From positions 1-64,000 of the forward strand of contig CAIWUU010000174.1 of NCBI GenBank assembly GCA_903915955.1: DNA of 64,000 nt. Reading direction: 5' to 3'. The stretch comes from an uncultured Chlorobiaceae bacterium. Lineage in GTDB: Bacteria; Bacteroidota; Chlorobiia; Chlorobiales; Chlorobiaceae. A program made the position numbers and the translations under genes. This document shows, piece after piece, positions 46,387 through 56,000 of the stretch (position 1 is the first letter of the stretch; the number at the start of each line of letters is the position of its first letter). Below the pieces are notes generated by a model. That model ran no database searches, was not told the DNA's origin, and saw only the letters and a program-made list of their open reading frames with translations.

Positions 46387-47907
46387 ATGCTCTCAAAATT
46401 AAAGCTTCTTTTCAAAGATACAGTTATCTACGGATCGAGTACTATTCTTGCCCGTAGCCTCAATTATCTGCTGGTTCCTCTCTATGCCAACAAACTCTCC
46501 ACGTTTGATAATGGCATACAGACTATCATCTACGCCAATATAGCTCTGGCAAATGTTCTTTTTTCTTATGGCCTTGAGACCTCCTACCTCAAAGTGGTAT
46601 CAGACTCTGCACAGAAAGAGAGAGACGAAACGCAGCTTTTTTCCACGGCCTTTATCACGCTTTTTGTGACATCAACGCTTTTTGCGTTTCTGATTGCCAT
46701 CTTTGCCCCGGATCTCGCCCAACTTATCGGGCTCTCTTCTGGAGACTACCTCTTTGTCCGGTTCGCAGCCCTGATTTTATGGCTTGATACTTTGCTGGTT
46801 ATACCCTTTGCGGAATTGCGTCTTAAAAGAAAAGCCTTTCAGTTTGCGATTGCCAGAGTGGTTGGAGTGATTGCTGTGGTTGCATGCGCGATTATTCTGA
46901 TTGTTCCCTTCCATTTTGGATTGTCGGGTGTCTTTATTGCCGAGGCATTTGGCTCATTAGTGAGTCTTCTTCTGGTTATTCCTGTGTTCCGTCAGTTCAG
47001 GCTGTTCTATTCATCGATACAGTTGCGCGACATGTTGCGCATTGGCTTGCCCTATGTTCCAACCGGTATCGCCGGTCTGTTGATTCATCTTATAGACCGG
47101 AACATATTAATTCGTATACCAGCCTCCGACATTGAGCGCATTTACGGCCCAGGCTATCAGGCATCTGACATTGTTGGGATTTATGGAAGGATCGCTGCTT
47201 TCGGTGTTGTCCTGCAACTTGTTATCCAGGTCTTCCGCTTTGCATGGCAGCCTTTTTTTTTGCAACACTCCAAAGATCCCGATGCTAAAAGGCTTTTTCA
47301 GCACGTGCTCAGCATTTCAACTCTTGTTACCATGTTTCTTGCACTTGCAGCCACCTTTTTTATTCCGGATCTTGTTCGCTACCACTATGCAGGAAGCTTT
47401 TACCTGCTTCCACCCCGTTACTGGATAGGGCTTTCAATTCTGCCATGGATTTTTCTGAGTTATGTCTTTGACATGATTTCAACCAACCTTTCTGCTGGAC
47501 TTCTCATCACCGGCAATACCCGTTACCTGCCCATAGTCACCTTTTCGGGCGCCGCAGTGACCGCCATCTTCTGCTGGTGGTTTATTCCCTTGAGTGGTAT
47601 GGATGGAGCGGCTTACGCCATTGTTGCTGGCACAGCCGTCATGTGCCTGGTGATGGCATGGTACTCTCTGAGATTTTTTCCGATTCCCCACGACTGGCTC
47701 AAGCTTTTTCTCATTCTTGTTGCAGGCATTGCTTTGGCCTCAATTCAATTCTCCATTGGCGCAGAGCTTCCACGAACAGGAGCTGTGGTTACTGTGAAAG
47801 TGGGGTTACTGTTGCTCTATTTCGGGATTGTGGTCGTGCTGTTTCATAAGGAGACCGCGCTTGTTGTTGTGAAAGTTGGCAAGAAATTCGGGAAGAGGAT
47901 ACCATAG
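46387..47907 (+). CDS. oligosaccharide flippase family protein (Wzx-type)
   Basis: Integral membrane protein of 506 residues with about 12-14 TM helices and the Wzx/MATE-like opening [22 protein letters not shown], typical of polysaccharide biosynthesis flippases that move lipid-linked oligosaccharides across the inner membrane. A charged loop ([14 protein letters not shown]) follows the second helix. Usual length for the family is 400-510. Its position after a one-TM protein and close to kdsD suggests a surface-polysaccharide role. Substrate is not inferable. Confidence 0.85.
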   Translation: MLSKLKLLFKDTVIYGSSTILARSLNYLLVPLYANKLSTFDNGIQTIIYANIALANVLFSYGLETSYLKVVSDSAQKERDETQLFSTAFITLFVTSTLFAFLIAIFAPDLAQLIGLSSGDYLFVRFAALILWLDTLLVIPFAELRLKRKAFQFAIARVVGVIAVVACAIILIVPFHFGLSGVFIAEAFGSLVSLLLVIPVFRQFRLFYSSIQLRDMLRIGLPYVPTGIAGLLIHLIDRNILIRIPASDIERIYGPGYQASDIVGIYGRIAAFGVVLQLVIQVFRFAWQPFFLQHSKDPDAKRLFQHVLSISTLVTMFLALAATFFIPDLVRYHYAGSFYLLPPRYWIGLSILPWIFLSYVFDMISTNLSAGLLITGNTRYLPIVTFSGAAVTAIFCWWFIPLSGMDGAAYAIVAGTAVMCLVMAWYSLRFFPIPHDWLKLFLILVAGIALASIQFSIGAELPRTGAVVTVKVGLLLLYFGIVVVLFHKETALVVVKVGKKFGKRIP

Positions 47908-47922
47908 AGTGCGGAGTTTTTG

Positions 47923-48420
47923 TTACTGCCGCTGTTCAATCCATCTATTCATCCTCATGGCGTGTTTGTGTGCAGTAATCTGGTTGAGCACCTGTTTGAG
48001 CGAATCACGTTGGGCAGGTGTGCATACCTTTGCCAGTGCATGAAAATGCAAAGCTAGTTCACGCTCTATGGTAACCTGATGATTGCCGATACTTAAGGCT
48101 ATAGTCCCAAGTATTTTATTATCAGGGTTTGCTTTGAGTGATTCTTCTACCAGTTGTTGTTTCAGCAGAGCGATGCTCTCCATCTCAGGTCTGACTTTGA
48201 TAAAATGCTGTTGACGCAGTTGACGGAAAGAGAGAGCCTGGGACTTGCTGAGGGCCAGAGACTCAACAAATGCAGTATGTGATCCAAATCGATCTCCTCC
48301 AGGTATCGTCCGTACTCTGCACGTGTTTTGCCAGAAAAGCACACCGAGCAGCGTCATGTTAAACACAGCGAGAAGAACAAGAGCTACTGTAACAAGGCGC
48401 TTTGAAGCGAGAACATTCAT
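47923..48420 (-). CDS. membrane-anchored Spy/CnrX-like periplasmic protein
   Basis: A 165-residue protein with an N-terminal TM (about 10-30) and a helical periplasmic part. Two LTxxQ-like motifs appear in variant form, LSKSQALSFRQLRQ (about 57-70) and CTPAQRDSLKQVL (near 133), as in Spy/CpxP/CnrX proteins, which are chaperones or metal/stress sensors. One Cys follows the TM (C33). It is downstream of the second Spy-like gene and separated by a terminator (48454-48490), so it may be partly independent. Function as a sensor is inferred from the locus. Confidence 0.7.
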   Translation of the reverse strand: MNVLASKRLVTVALVLLAVFNMTLLGVLFWQNTCRVRTIPGGDRFGSHTAFVESLALSKSQALSFRQLRQQHFIKVRPEMESIALLKQQLVEESLKANPDNKILGTIALSIGNHQVTIERELALHFHALAKVCTPAQRDSLKQVLNQITAHKHAMRMNRWIEQRQ

Positions 48421-48453
48421 AGTATTTTATCAGGGTACGTGTTTTCCTCTGCA

Positions 48454-48490
48454 CAAAAAAGCAGGCTTCGAAGTTGTCAACCTGCTTTTT
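48454..48490 (-). terminator. intrinsic terminator downstream of the Spy-like gene
   Basis: The inverted repeat GCAGG / CCTGC extended by A and T flanks (AAAAAGCAGG / CCTGCTTTTTT) with a loop of about 15 bases lies past the stop at 48512. Read leftward it ends in a T run, so it can terminate the Spy-like gene before the downstream membrane-anchored paralogue. Confidence 0.75.
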
Positions 48491-48511
48491 CATGCTTTCG
48501 GGGTTAATTAC

Positions 48512-48973
48512 TTATTTCAGCATCATCCCACCATAACCACCTGGCCTCGGCCATCCAGCCGTCATAGTGCGCATGGAATCGAGTTGAGCAGGGGTCAATA
48601 TTGCAGCAACTTCGGCCATTTGAGTACTACTCAGGCGGGCTAGCGCAGTATGCTGTTTTCCAATCTGTTCTGAGAGCTGATAAATTTTTTTGTTATCCGG
48701 TTTAGCTTTCAAAGACTCTGTTTGCAACTCACGCTCCATTGCTGCAAGCTTTCTTCTTTCGGATGATACCTTACGGAAATGAATTGACCGGAGCTCATCC
48801 ATCTTCTCACTTTGTTTCTCGTTCAGTCCCAGACGCTCCTCCATCATGGTTACCCCGCATCCTGCCCCTCTGCCACCGAACCCCCCCATAGATGTGCAGC
48901 CTGGTGCTGCTGAAGCGCTGTTGAATCCAAGCAGCAATGCCGACGCTGCCAATACCACCAATGTTTTTTTCAT
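48512..48973 (-). CDS. Spy/CpxP-like periplasmic protein
   Basis: Secreted protein with a signal peptide (about 22 residues: MKK, hydrophobic core, then SASAAPG), a glycine-rich, Cys-containing N-terminus (C24, GGFGGRGAGC) and helical LTxxQ-type segments, LGLNEKQSEKMDELRSIHF and LTPAQLDSM. This is the Spy/CpxP/ZraP pattern. The ATG at 48973 gives 153 aa and is favoured because GGAG lies 5 bases upstream; the adjacent ATG at 48976 is in frame. A metal- or stress-binding role is inferred only by similarity. It is close to the ECF sigma gene. Confidence 0.78.
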   Translation of the reverse strand: MKKTLVVLAASALLLGFNSASAAPGCTSMGGFGGRGAGCGVTMMEERLGLNEKQSEKMDELRSIHFRKVSSERRKLAAMERELQTESLKAKPDNKKIYQLSEQIGKQHTALARLSSTQMAEVAAILTPAQLDSMRTMTAGWPRPGGYGGMMLK

Positions 48974-49033
48974 CATCTCTCCTTTTTGTCGTGTGTGTTG
49001 TCGTCTCATGGTTTTTAGATAATAAAACAGGAG

Positions 49034-49390
49034 TCAAGGTGTCGTGCGTTCATAAGAGGTAGTCCGGTCATAGTAGGCAAACTCCTGACTCGAATAATCA
49101 TCACTCTGACTCTCTGCAAGTTGACCAGCTTCCACCATTGCCTGGTCTTTATCAGGTTTTACAAGAAGAAGTGCGGACGCAAGATTGACGACAAGAAGCA
49201 TGACAAGAAACGCCAGCTTATACTCGCTACGCGTGTTGCCCCGGCCCTTCACCCTCCTCTCCAGCTCATCTTCTATTCTCCGCATAAGCCGCACCCTGAA
49301 AAGATGATGAACCTCAAGAGGCTTTACCTCATCAAGCAACTGCATAGTTCGCCTCACTTCAGCCGCTATGTTTTCATTATACTTTTTCAT
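49034..49390 (-). CDS. small one-TM protein, candidate anti-sigma factor
   Basis: A 118-residue protein: an N-terminal cytoplasmic helical part (about 1-60, charged, RRTMQLLDEVKPLEVHHLF), one TM (about 62-80, FLVMLLVVNLASALLLV), and a short periplasmic tail rich in Gln, Ser, Asp and Tyr. It lacks a recognisable ZAS zinc motif. Layout and place, directly downstream of an ECF sigma gene and upstream of two Spy-like sensors, parallel CnrY-type anti-sigma factors. The ATG at 49390 is favoured because AGGAG lies 6 bases upstream. Function is inferred from the locus, not from homology. Confidence 0.6.
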   Translation of the reverse strand: MKKYNENIAAEVRRTMQLLDEVKPLEVHHLFRVRLMRRIEDELERRVKGRGNTRSEYKLAFLVMLLVVNLASALLLVKPDKDQAMVEAGQLAESQSDDYSSQEFAYYDRTTSYERTTP

Positions 49391-49455
49391 CATTTTCTCC
49401 TGTTTCATTACATGGGACGACAGGTTTCTTAAAAACTTGCGGGTGCTGAAAAAAA

Positions 49456-49998
49456 TCAATGTCCAGCATAATAAGCATAGAGCTTGTCATGAAGCTTTTT
49501 TTTTGCCCTGTGGACCAGAGACTCGACGGCTGGAATTGATGTTTTGAGGATATCAGCAATTTCCTTATTACTGTATCCCTCCTGTTTGCTGAGGATGAAT
49601 GCTGCTTTCTGGCTTTCAGGGAGGGAATCAAGAGCATCCTGCAATATTCTGGCTCGCTCATTACCTGCGAATGCTTCAGCGGGATTATCACGAGAGGGAG
49701 CGGCAATATCATCGGCTGGATCAGTGAGGCCAATCATCCTTTTCAGCGAACTGAACCTTTTTTTTCGGTTCAGTCGCCGCAGATGATCAAGGGATTTCGT
49801 GACAGCAATCCGGTATATCCATGTTGAAAGTTTTGACTCTTCACGGAACTGTTCAAGAGAACGGAAAACCTCGACAAATACATCCTGCGCAAGATCCTCG
49901 GCATCTTCACGGTTGAAGACGAATCGATAGCATGTATTGATCACCATCTCCTGATGTTCAGTAACAAGGGCTTTGAACAACTCATCTCTGGAGGTCAT
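49456..49998 (-). CDS. ECF-type RNA polymerase sigma factor
   Basis: Alternative sigma factor of 180 residues with region 2 ([20 protein letters not shown], then [18 protein letters not shown], residues about 45-95) and region 4 ([29 protein letters not shown], then [12 protein letters not shown], a helix-turn-helix, about 130-175). Region 3 is absent, as in ECF factors. The ATG at 49998 (MTSRDEL) is chosen because earlier in-frame codons lie inside the upstream phosphohexomutase gene. It starts 25 bases after that gene, so cotranscription is possible. Target promoters are unknown. Confidence 0.9.
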   Translation of the reverse strand: MTSRDELFKALVTEHQEMVINTCYRFVFNREDAEDLAQDVFVEVFRSLEQFREESKLSTWIYRIAVTKSLDHLRRLNRKKRFSSLKRMIGLTDPADDIAAPSRDNPAEAFAGNERARILQDALDSLPESQKAAFILSKQEGYSNKEIADILKTSIPAVESLVHRAKKKLHDKLYAYYAGH

Positions 49999-50023
49999 AC
50001 TTGTCTTAAGCCCCACACTCTCA

Positions 50024-51406
50024 TCAGGCAAGCTTTGCAGCAAAAGCAAGTACTTTGTCAACTTTCTCTTGAGAGTCCGCTTCGCAATAGATGCGTAATA
50101 TCGGTTCAGTACCTGATGGCCGTATCAGCATCCATCCACCCTCGAAATGATATTTATAGCCATCAAGATTACTGAACTTCAGTACTTTGTAGCCAGCAAT
50201 CGAATCCAGATTTCCGCCTGCTGCACGGTCGATAATTGCCTGTTTTTTTGCATCACTTACATGCAGATCGAGGCGATTATAACAGAAAAAGCCATACTCA
50301 TCATAAAGCTCTTCAACAAGCTGTGAAAGGGTTTTATCCCGGCGAGTCATCATTTCAAGAATCAACAGTCCGGTATAAACTCCGTCGCGTTCAGGCAGAA
50401 AGGCTGTAATGCCAATGCCGCCAGACTCTTCACCACCCATAAGAATATCGTTGGTGGTCATGAGTTTGCTCACATACTTGAAGCCGACTTGCAGCTCATG
50501 CATGACAAGATTATGCTTGTGGCATATTTTGTCGATCACGTCGGTCAGGGCAAACGTCTTTGCAACCTCACCAGTTTTGTGTTTTTCCTCAACGAGATCT
50601 TTGAGAATAATGGCAAAAAGTTTGTGTGAATCAACAAATGCACCATTTTCATCGAGCATACCGATCCTGTCGGCGTCACCATCATTGATAATGGCAACAT
50701 CAGGTTCAACCTCCTTGAAGAATTCGATAAACTCTCCAATATACTGAGGCATCGGCTCTGGATTGATTCCTCCAAAACCGGGATTAACACTACAGTGATA
50801 ACAACTGAGCATCGACTCATCAAACAGGCTGGTTAGCAGATCTTGCCCGGCGCCATACATGGCATTGTGTGCTATCTTTATTCTTGATTCGCGGATCAAC
50901 GGCAGATCAATGCAGCTTTTCAGATAGGTGAGATAGAAACCCTTCATATCGACCAGCTCAACCAGCTTTTTGTCACCCTTGATTTCTGTTTCAGTATCAA
51001 TCAGGCCAAGGTTTTTTTCTATTTCAGCAATCACCTCTGGATGTGCGGGGCCGCCATACGATGCCTTGACCTTGAATCCATTATAGATTGAAGGGTTATG
51101 GGAAGCGGTAATGACAATACCTCCCGCAAGCTGCTTCGCTTTTGTGAAAAGAGAGACGGCAGGAGTTGATGCAAAGCTGTTCGACAGAAAAACCTTCAGC
51201 CCTTGTGAAGAGAAGACCTCAGCGGTATATTCAGCAAAATCCTTTGACATGAAGCGTGTATCGTATCCGACGCATACTCCTTTCGCCCGGTTTGGGTGAC
51301 CAAGAAAGTAGCGTGCAGATGCCAGCGCAGCAAGCTTCAGATTATCAAAGGTGTAGTCCTTTGCGATAATTGCGCGCCATCCGTCAGTACCGAATTTAAC
51401 TTGCAT
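50024..51406 (-). CDS. phosphoglucomutase/phosphomannomutase family protein
   Basis: Alpha-D-phosphohexomutase of 460 residues. It shows the catalytic [11 protein letters not shown] loop, the metal-binding DGDADRIG, the sugar-specificity GGEESGGIG and the phosphate-binding [15 protein letters not shown]. The GEESGG form suggests a phosphoglucomutase/phosphomannomutase rather than GlmM, so it differs from the paralogue at 30.5-31.9 kb. It supplies glucose 1-phosphate or mannose 1-phosphate for glycogen or surface sugars; which one is uncertain. It is directly upstream of the ECF sigma gene. Confidence 0.88.
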   Translation of the reverse strand: MQVKFGTDGWRAIIAKDYTFDNLKLAALASARYFLGHPNRAKGVCVGYDTRFMSKDFAEYTAEVFSSQGLKVFLSNSFASTPAVSLFTKAKQLAGGIVITASHNPSIYNGFKVKASYGGPAHPEVIAEIEKNLGLIDTETEIKGDKKLVELVDMKGFYLTYLKSCIDLPLIRESRIKIAHNAMYGAGQDLLTSLFDESMLSCYHCSVNPGFGGINPEPMPQYIGEFIEFFKEVEPDVAIINDGDADRIGMLDENGAFVDSHKLFAIILKDLVEEKHKTGEVAKTFALTDVIDKICHKHNLVMHELQVGFKYVSKLMTTNDILMGGEESGGIGITAFLPERDGVYTGLLILEMMTRRDKTLSQLVEELYDEYGFFCYNRLDLHVSDAKKQAIIDRAAGGNLDSIAGYKVLKFSNLDGYKYHFEGGWMLIRPSGTEPILRIYCEADSQEKVDKVLAFAAKLA

Positions 51407-51523
51407 TCTTTATTGATTTTGATATAATTAAGCGAGGGAACAACTCTGGCATAGCAATAAAAGATAAATAAACCAAACAAAGATACAGATTTTCGGTCGT
51501 TCATCCAATTATCATCTTTTTTG

Positions 51524-52666
51524 ATGGCAAAGAAGCTTTTTGTTTTAGCCGGTGAAGTTTCCGGAGACATGCATGCCGCCGGAGCCATTGCTGAACTGTT
51601 GCAAGCACGCCCTGATGTTAAGGTATTTGGTGTTGGTGGTCCTAAAATAAGGGCACTTGGTGCGGAACTTCTCTATGATACCGCGCAGATGAGCATTATG
51701 GGCATGGTCGAAGTGATAAAACATGCCAGCTTTCTTCGGCGGGTTATTCGTGAGCTAAAGGCGGCCGTGCTTCGAGAAAAACCTTCAGTCGCGCTTCTTG
51801 TGGATTATCCGGGAATGAACCTTATTATGGCTCGTTTTTTGCGCGAGCTTGGTATTCCCGTTATCTACTATATCTCTCCCCAGGTTTGGGCCTGGAAAGA
51901 GGGGAGGGTAAAGGCGATCAAGCGTGATGTTGACCGGTTACTGGTGATTTTCGATTTTGAAGTTGAATTTTTTCAGCGTCATGGCATCCATGCGGAATTT
52001 GTCGGTCATCCCGTTATTGAAGAGCTTGCCGAACTCAGCTTTCCGCCTCAGGAGTTGTTCCTGAAGAAACATACTCTTGCTTCTGAAACTCACCTTCTCG
52101 GTCTGCTTCCAGGAAGTCGCAAGCAGGAGATTGCGCACATTCTGCCAGATATGTTGCAAGCGGCACGTCTGCTGAGCAAGGAGTATCGTGTAGTTGTTCT
52201 TTTAGGACGAGCAGCACATCTTGACAAAGAGCTATTCCAGATTTTGTCGGACTATCAAGAGCTCTCCATTATTGAGTGTTCAGCCTATGAGGTGATGCAG
52301 TACAGTGAGCTTGTTTTGGTCACCTCCGGAACCGCCACATTCGAATCACTATGTTTTGGTGTGCCGATGATTGTTGTGTACAGGACAGGGCAGCTCAATT
52401 ACCTGATTGCCCGTCAGTTGGTCAAGCTGAAAAGTATCTCATTGGCTAATATTGTGGCGAAAGGACTCCTGAGCAGTGACAGGGCAGTGCCCGAGCTGAT
52501 TCAGCAGGAGGCGAATGGTGCAGAGATATTCCGGCAGGCACGGATGATTCTTGATGATCCCTCCGTTGCCAGTGCCATGCGCAGCGAACTGCTTGCAGCA
52601 CGGGCTAAACTTGCCGAAATTTCCCCTTCGCCAAGAGTTGCTGCTATTTTGCAGGAATATCTTTAA
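51524..52666 (+). CDS. lpxB: lipid-A-disaccharide synthase
   Basis: Joins UDP-2,3-diacylglucosamine and lipid X to form the lipid A disaccharide. It has FVLAGEVSGDMHAA near the N-terminus, the KPSVALLVDYPGMNL region, PVIYYISPQVWAWKEGR, GHPVIE and GLLPGSRKQEI, then the C-terminal LVTSGTATFESLCFGVPMIVVYR, all standard for LpxB. The ATG at 51524 gives 380 aa; an in-frame TTG at 51521 is less likely. The gene is followed after 17 bases by a small membrane protein. Confidence 0.95.
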   Translation: MAKKLFVLAGEVSGDMHAAGAIAELLQARPDVKVFGVGGPKIRALGAELLYDTAQMSIMGMVEVIKHASFLRRVIRELKAAVLREKPSVALLVDYPGMNLIMARFLRELGIPVIYYISPQVWAWKEGRVKAIKRDVDRLLVIFDFEVEFFQRHGIHAEFVGHPVIEELAELSFPPQELFLKKHTLASETHLLGLLPGSRKQEIAHILPDMLQAARLLSKEYRVVVLLGRAAHLDKELFQILSDYQELSIIECSAYEVMQYSELVLVTSGTATFESLCFGVPMIVVYRTGQLNYLIARQLVKLKSISLANIVAKGLLSSDRAVPELIQQEANGAEIFRQARMILDDPSVASAMRSELLAARAKLAEISPSPRVAAILQEYL

Positions 52667-52683
52667 CAGAACAAGAGGCGCTT

Positions 52684-52971
52684 ATGGAAAAAACGGTAGA
52701 ATATCTCACCAGTCATCCGGTGTTTTTTGTTATCGCCGTGATCATTTCTGTCATGATTCTCTTCTCTTCGCTCAAAAAAATTGTGGAGCTTCTGCTTATG
52801 GTTGCAGCTCTTGTTGTGCTCTATGCTGCGTATCTCTACCTCAGCGGGGGCCATGTTCCTGAACTCTTTCGGAGTATTGAGCAGTTTTTCAGTCACTGGT
52901 TCCATCTTCTGGGCGATGCCATAACCTGGCTCTTCAATCTTTTGAAGTCCCCGAAGAGAGAGCTGCTGTAA
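52684..52971 (+). CDS. small two-TM membrane protein, unknown function
   Basis: A 95-residue protein with a hydrophobic segment (about 13-30), a short charged turn (SLKK), a second longer hydrophobic segment (about 34-53) and a C-terminal amphipathic part (SIEQFFSHWFHLLGDAITWLFNLL). No family is recognised. It follows lpxB by 17 bases and precedes a terminator, so the pair is one transcription unit and a role near the envelope is plausible but unproven. Confidence 0.6.
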   Translation: MEKTVEYLTSHPVFFVIAVIISVMILFSSLKKIVELLLMVAALVVLYAAYLYLSGGHVPELFRSIEQFFSHWFHLLGDAITWLFNLLKSPKRELL

Positions 52972-52979
52972 ATGGAGAC

Positions 52980-53013
52980 GGGGTAACAGTGATTTGAATC
53001 TGTTACCCCTTTT
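52980..53013. terminator. bidirectional terminator
   Basis: The perfect 10-base stem GGGGTAACAG / CTGTTACCCC has a 10-base loop and is followed by TTTTCC. It lies between the lpxB unit and the convergent GH13-like gene, and stands at the end of both. Confidence 0.8.
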
Positions 53014-53015
53014 CC

Positions 53016-56000
53016 TTACGCTTTTTCCCTGAGCAACTCCACCATCTCATACCCGGCAAGGAAGGTGTGCATGTCAAGCTGTTCTGATGCTTCCAGCCAT
53101 TCGTCCAGTGTGGTTGCCTGATCTCTCAGCAACTCCTGCATGATAAACCAAGCCACGAGCACGCTGAAGCGTTGTTCGCGGAACCAGGTTTTATAGTGAC
53201 GTTCGTCAAATTGCAGCAGACGGCCAAGATGGGGGCGACTGACGCTATTCAGCCTTTTGATAAAAGCCAGCAGACGCTCTTCCGGAGTTTCATCAGCCTC
53301 TGTTTCCGGTTGTGGAGTGAGCAGGCAGGCGAGCAGGTCTGGCAGGTTTTCGCCTGGAATGCCTATCATGCCTGATTCTGGATAGATTGTCCGCAGTGCG
53401 TCGCTCATAAGCCAGTCGTCGATGACGTTCTGATGCAGCGAGTCAGTTGCGGTCAACATCTGTTGCAACGCATTGAGGGTAACCCAATGCCGTGCAAGAG
53501 TCTCGTACTCCGCCCCCCCCTGGCTGCTCAAACCGAGAGCAGTTTGAAGCTTGCGAGCCTCTTTGTTTTTTTTCAGCAACTCAGGAAGCTGGAGCGCCTG
53601 GCTGTAGAGTTCCGTTGCCTCGGCCGCAAGCTCTTCTGGTACCTCGAGCGGTTTTTCCATGAGCTCGCTGAATTGCAGCGCAACTTCGTGGAGCAGTGTG
53701 GCCAAGGTTGTTTCAAACATCTCTTCCACAAGTACAGGCTCTGTTGGAGCAAGTGCAGTGGTAATAATACGGTGGAGTGGCGAGAGGCTCATGGTGAGGG
53801 CTGCCAGCTCGATTGACGGTACGCCGCGCCCGTTGAGTTCCGCAGCAAGCCGGTAATATGGTCTTAGTTTTGAGGGGTAAACCTCCCTGAAATCAAGGAA
53901 AACATTGTATTTGTAGCCATCAATTGCAACATGCATCCCATTGTAGCCGATATCCTGGCAGGAGCGGATAAACTCCAGGCCACTGGCGTGATCCCTGAAG
54001 ACGACATAGCTGTTCTGATTGTGGCTCAGGTTCAGCCCTTCAGAGAGCGAGCTCTGACGGATTTCGCCGTTCTGACGATAGCCGACGGATATTTTAATCC
54101 AGCCAGTCGCCTGCTCAAAGCAGTTGTTGAAGATAACAAGAGCGGTTTCGTTGCCAAGTCGATTGGAATAGGCGAAGATATTCTCATTAACCGTTCCCGA
54201 TGGCGAATAGACATCATAGAGGAAAAAGTTGCGCACCTCTGCAAAGAGTGGACGCCTCTTCATGATCGGGAATATTTCGTGATAGTGCCGCCAGACGAGG
54301 TGCTCGTCCGGTTGCTCATCATAATAGGCTTTCGCGTACTCCATGCCATATTTTTCAGTAAATCCCTCAACCTGTCCATGGCCAAACATCGGCAGGCCCG
54401 GCATGGTGAGCATCATCATGCAGACACCAAAATATTTGTCGCCCCGACCAAACTGGGCAATGGCGGTATCTTCATCAGGGTTGTTCATGAAGTTGACGTA
54501 CCGCTTGAGAATTTCAGCGTCAAACTCCAGCGTGTTCTTGATCAGGTATCGATAATTGGCATTATCCTCTTTTTTGAGCATGTGCATGAAGGCGCTGTTA
54601 TAGACCCGGTGCATCCCAAGGGTGCGGACAAAGTAGCCTTCGAGCATCCAGAATGCTTCGGCAAGCAACAGGGTGTCGGGAACCTCCTGGTGAATGCGGT
54701 CAACTACTTCGCGCCAGAACTCTTCAGGAATGGCCGCATCAAATTCCGCCATACTCATTGAGTGGGAGGATCGTGACGGCACTGCGGCGCTGTGGCCATG
54801 CAGCGGGAACCAGAGGCGCTGGATGTGTCGTTTTGCGAGAACCATGGCCGCATCAAAACGGATAATAGGGAACATTCTGGCGACGTGCAGCACTTGCTGA
54901 ATTACCCCTTCGCGCACCTCGGCACTGAGAAAGTTGAGCTGCGCAGTATCGTTCCACGGCATGTTGGTACCATCATTGCCGTGATAGATGTAGCGCGTGT
55001 CGCCATTCATATAATCAACCCGCTTGAAGGTAACTGCTGCATCGGAGCGGTTCCAGTAGCCATCTTCAAGATAGATGCCATAACGAGGGTCGCTGCTGAG
55101 GTTCGGGCCGTTATAGGAGTAGTTATAGTAAGGCGGAGTGTATGTTGAGAGAAACCAGTCAGGATTGTTTCGTACCAGCTCGGAATCCATTGCAGTATGG
55201 TTCGGTACCATGTCGCTTGCAAGACGAATACCGCGTTGTTTTGCTCTGTGCATCAGGTTCAGATAGCCGTCATAGCCACCGATATCGTCAGAAATATCAT
55301 ATTTCTCAAGAGCATAAGCTGAAGCTTTGGCTTCAGGATTACCATGCAACTGTTTGATTTTCTGTGATGCAAAGCTGCGCTGCCAGAGTCCTATCAGCCA
55401 CAATGCGGTGAACCCCCTATCGGCGATTGTATCAAGCTCCTCATCGGGAATATCCTGCAGGCGATGGACCGGGCGTTGGTAGAGTTTGCTGAGCTGGTCG
55501 AGCCAGACGTAGGTACTTTTTGCGAGCATGACCACTTCCGGCATCCACGATGAGTCAACAGAGTAGTTGGCCGGTGCATTGGCATCATCAAAGGTGTAAT
55601 CGGGGACATGTGCCTCTTTTTCAAACTCATGGCCATCATTGCGGAGCGCCTTTTCTAAAGCGATTTTCTCGAAGAAGAGATATTTGTCTTCATCCTCAAT
55701 AAAATCGATGGCACCGGCAAGCAATCCCCAGAAGGCGGAGTCTTCAAGCAGTTCAGCCCAGTTCAGACGGATATAGCGAAGCTGGTCAAGGATGGAGGTT
55801 GGTGCATGTTTTATTGGACTGATGAGAAGTTCAGCAAGATCAAGATTATCCGGTCCGACAGGCCCCATCTCCTGCATGGAGTTGCGCATGGTCATAATCA
55901 GTTTCCGGTATGCTGTCCCTTTGGTCAGAGGATCAGTCAAAAGATCAGAAAACTGCTGAAGCGCCGGATTCTGATTATTAAGCCAGACAAGAAAAGACTC

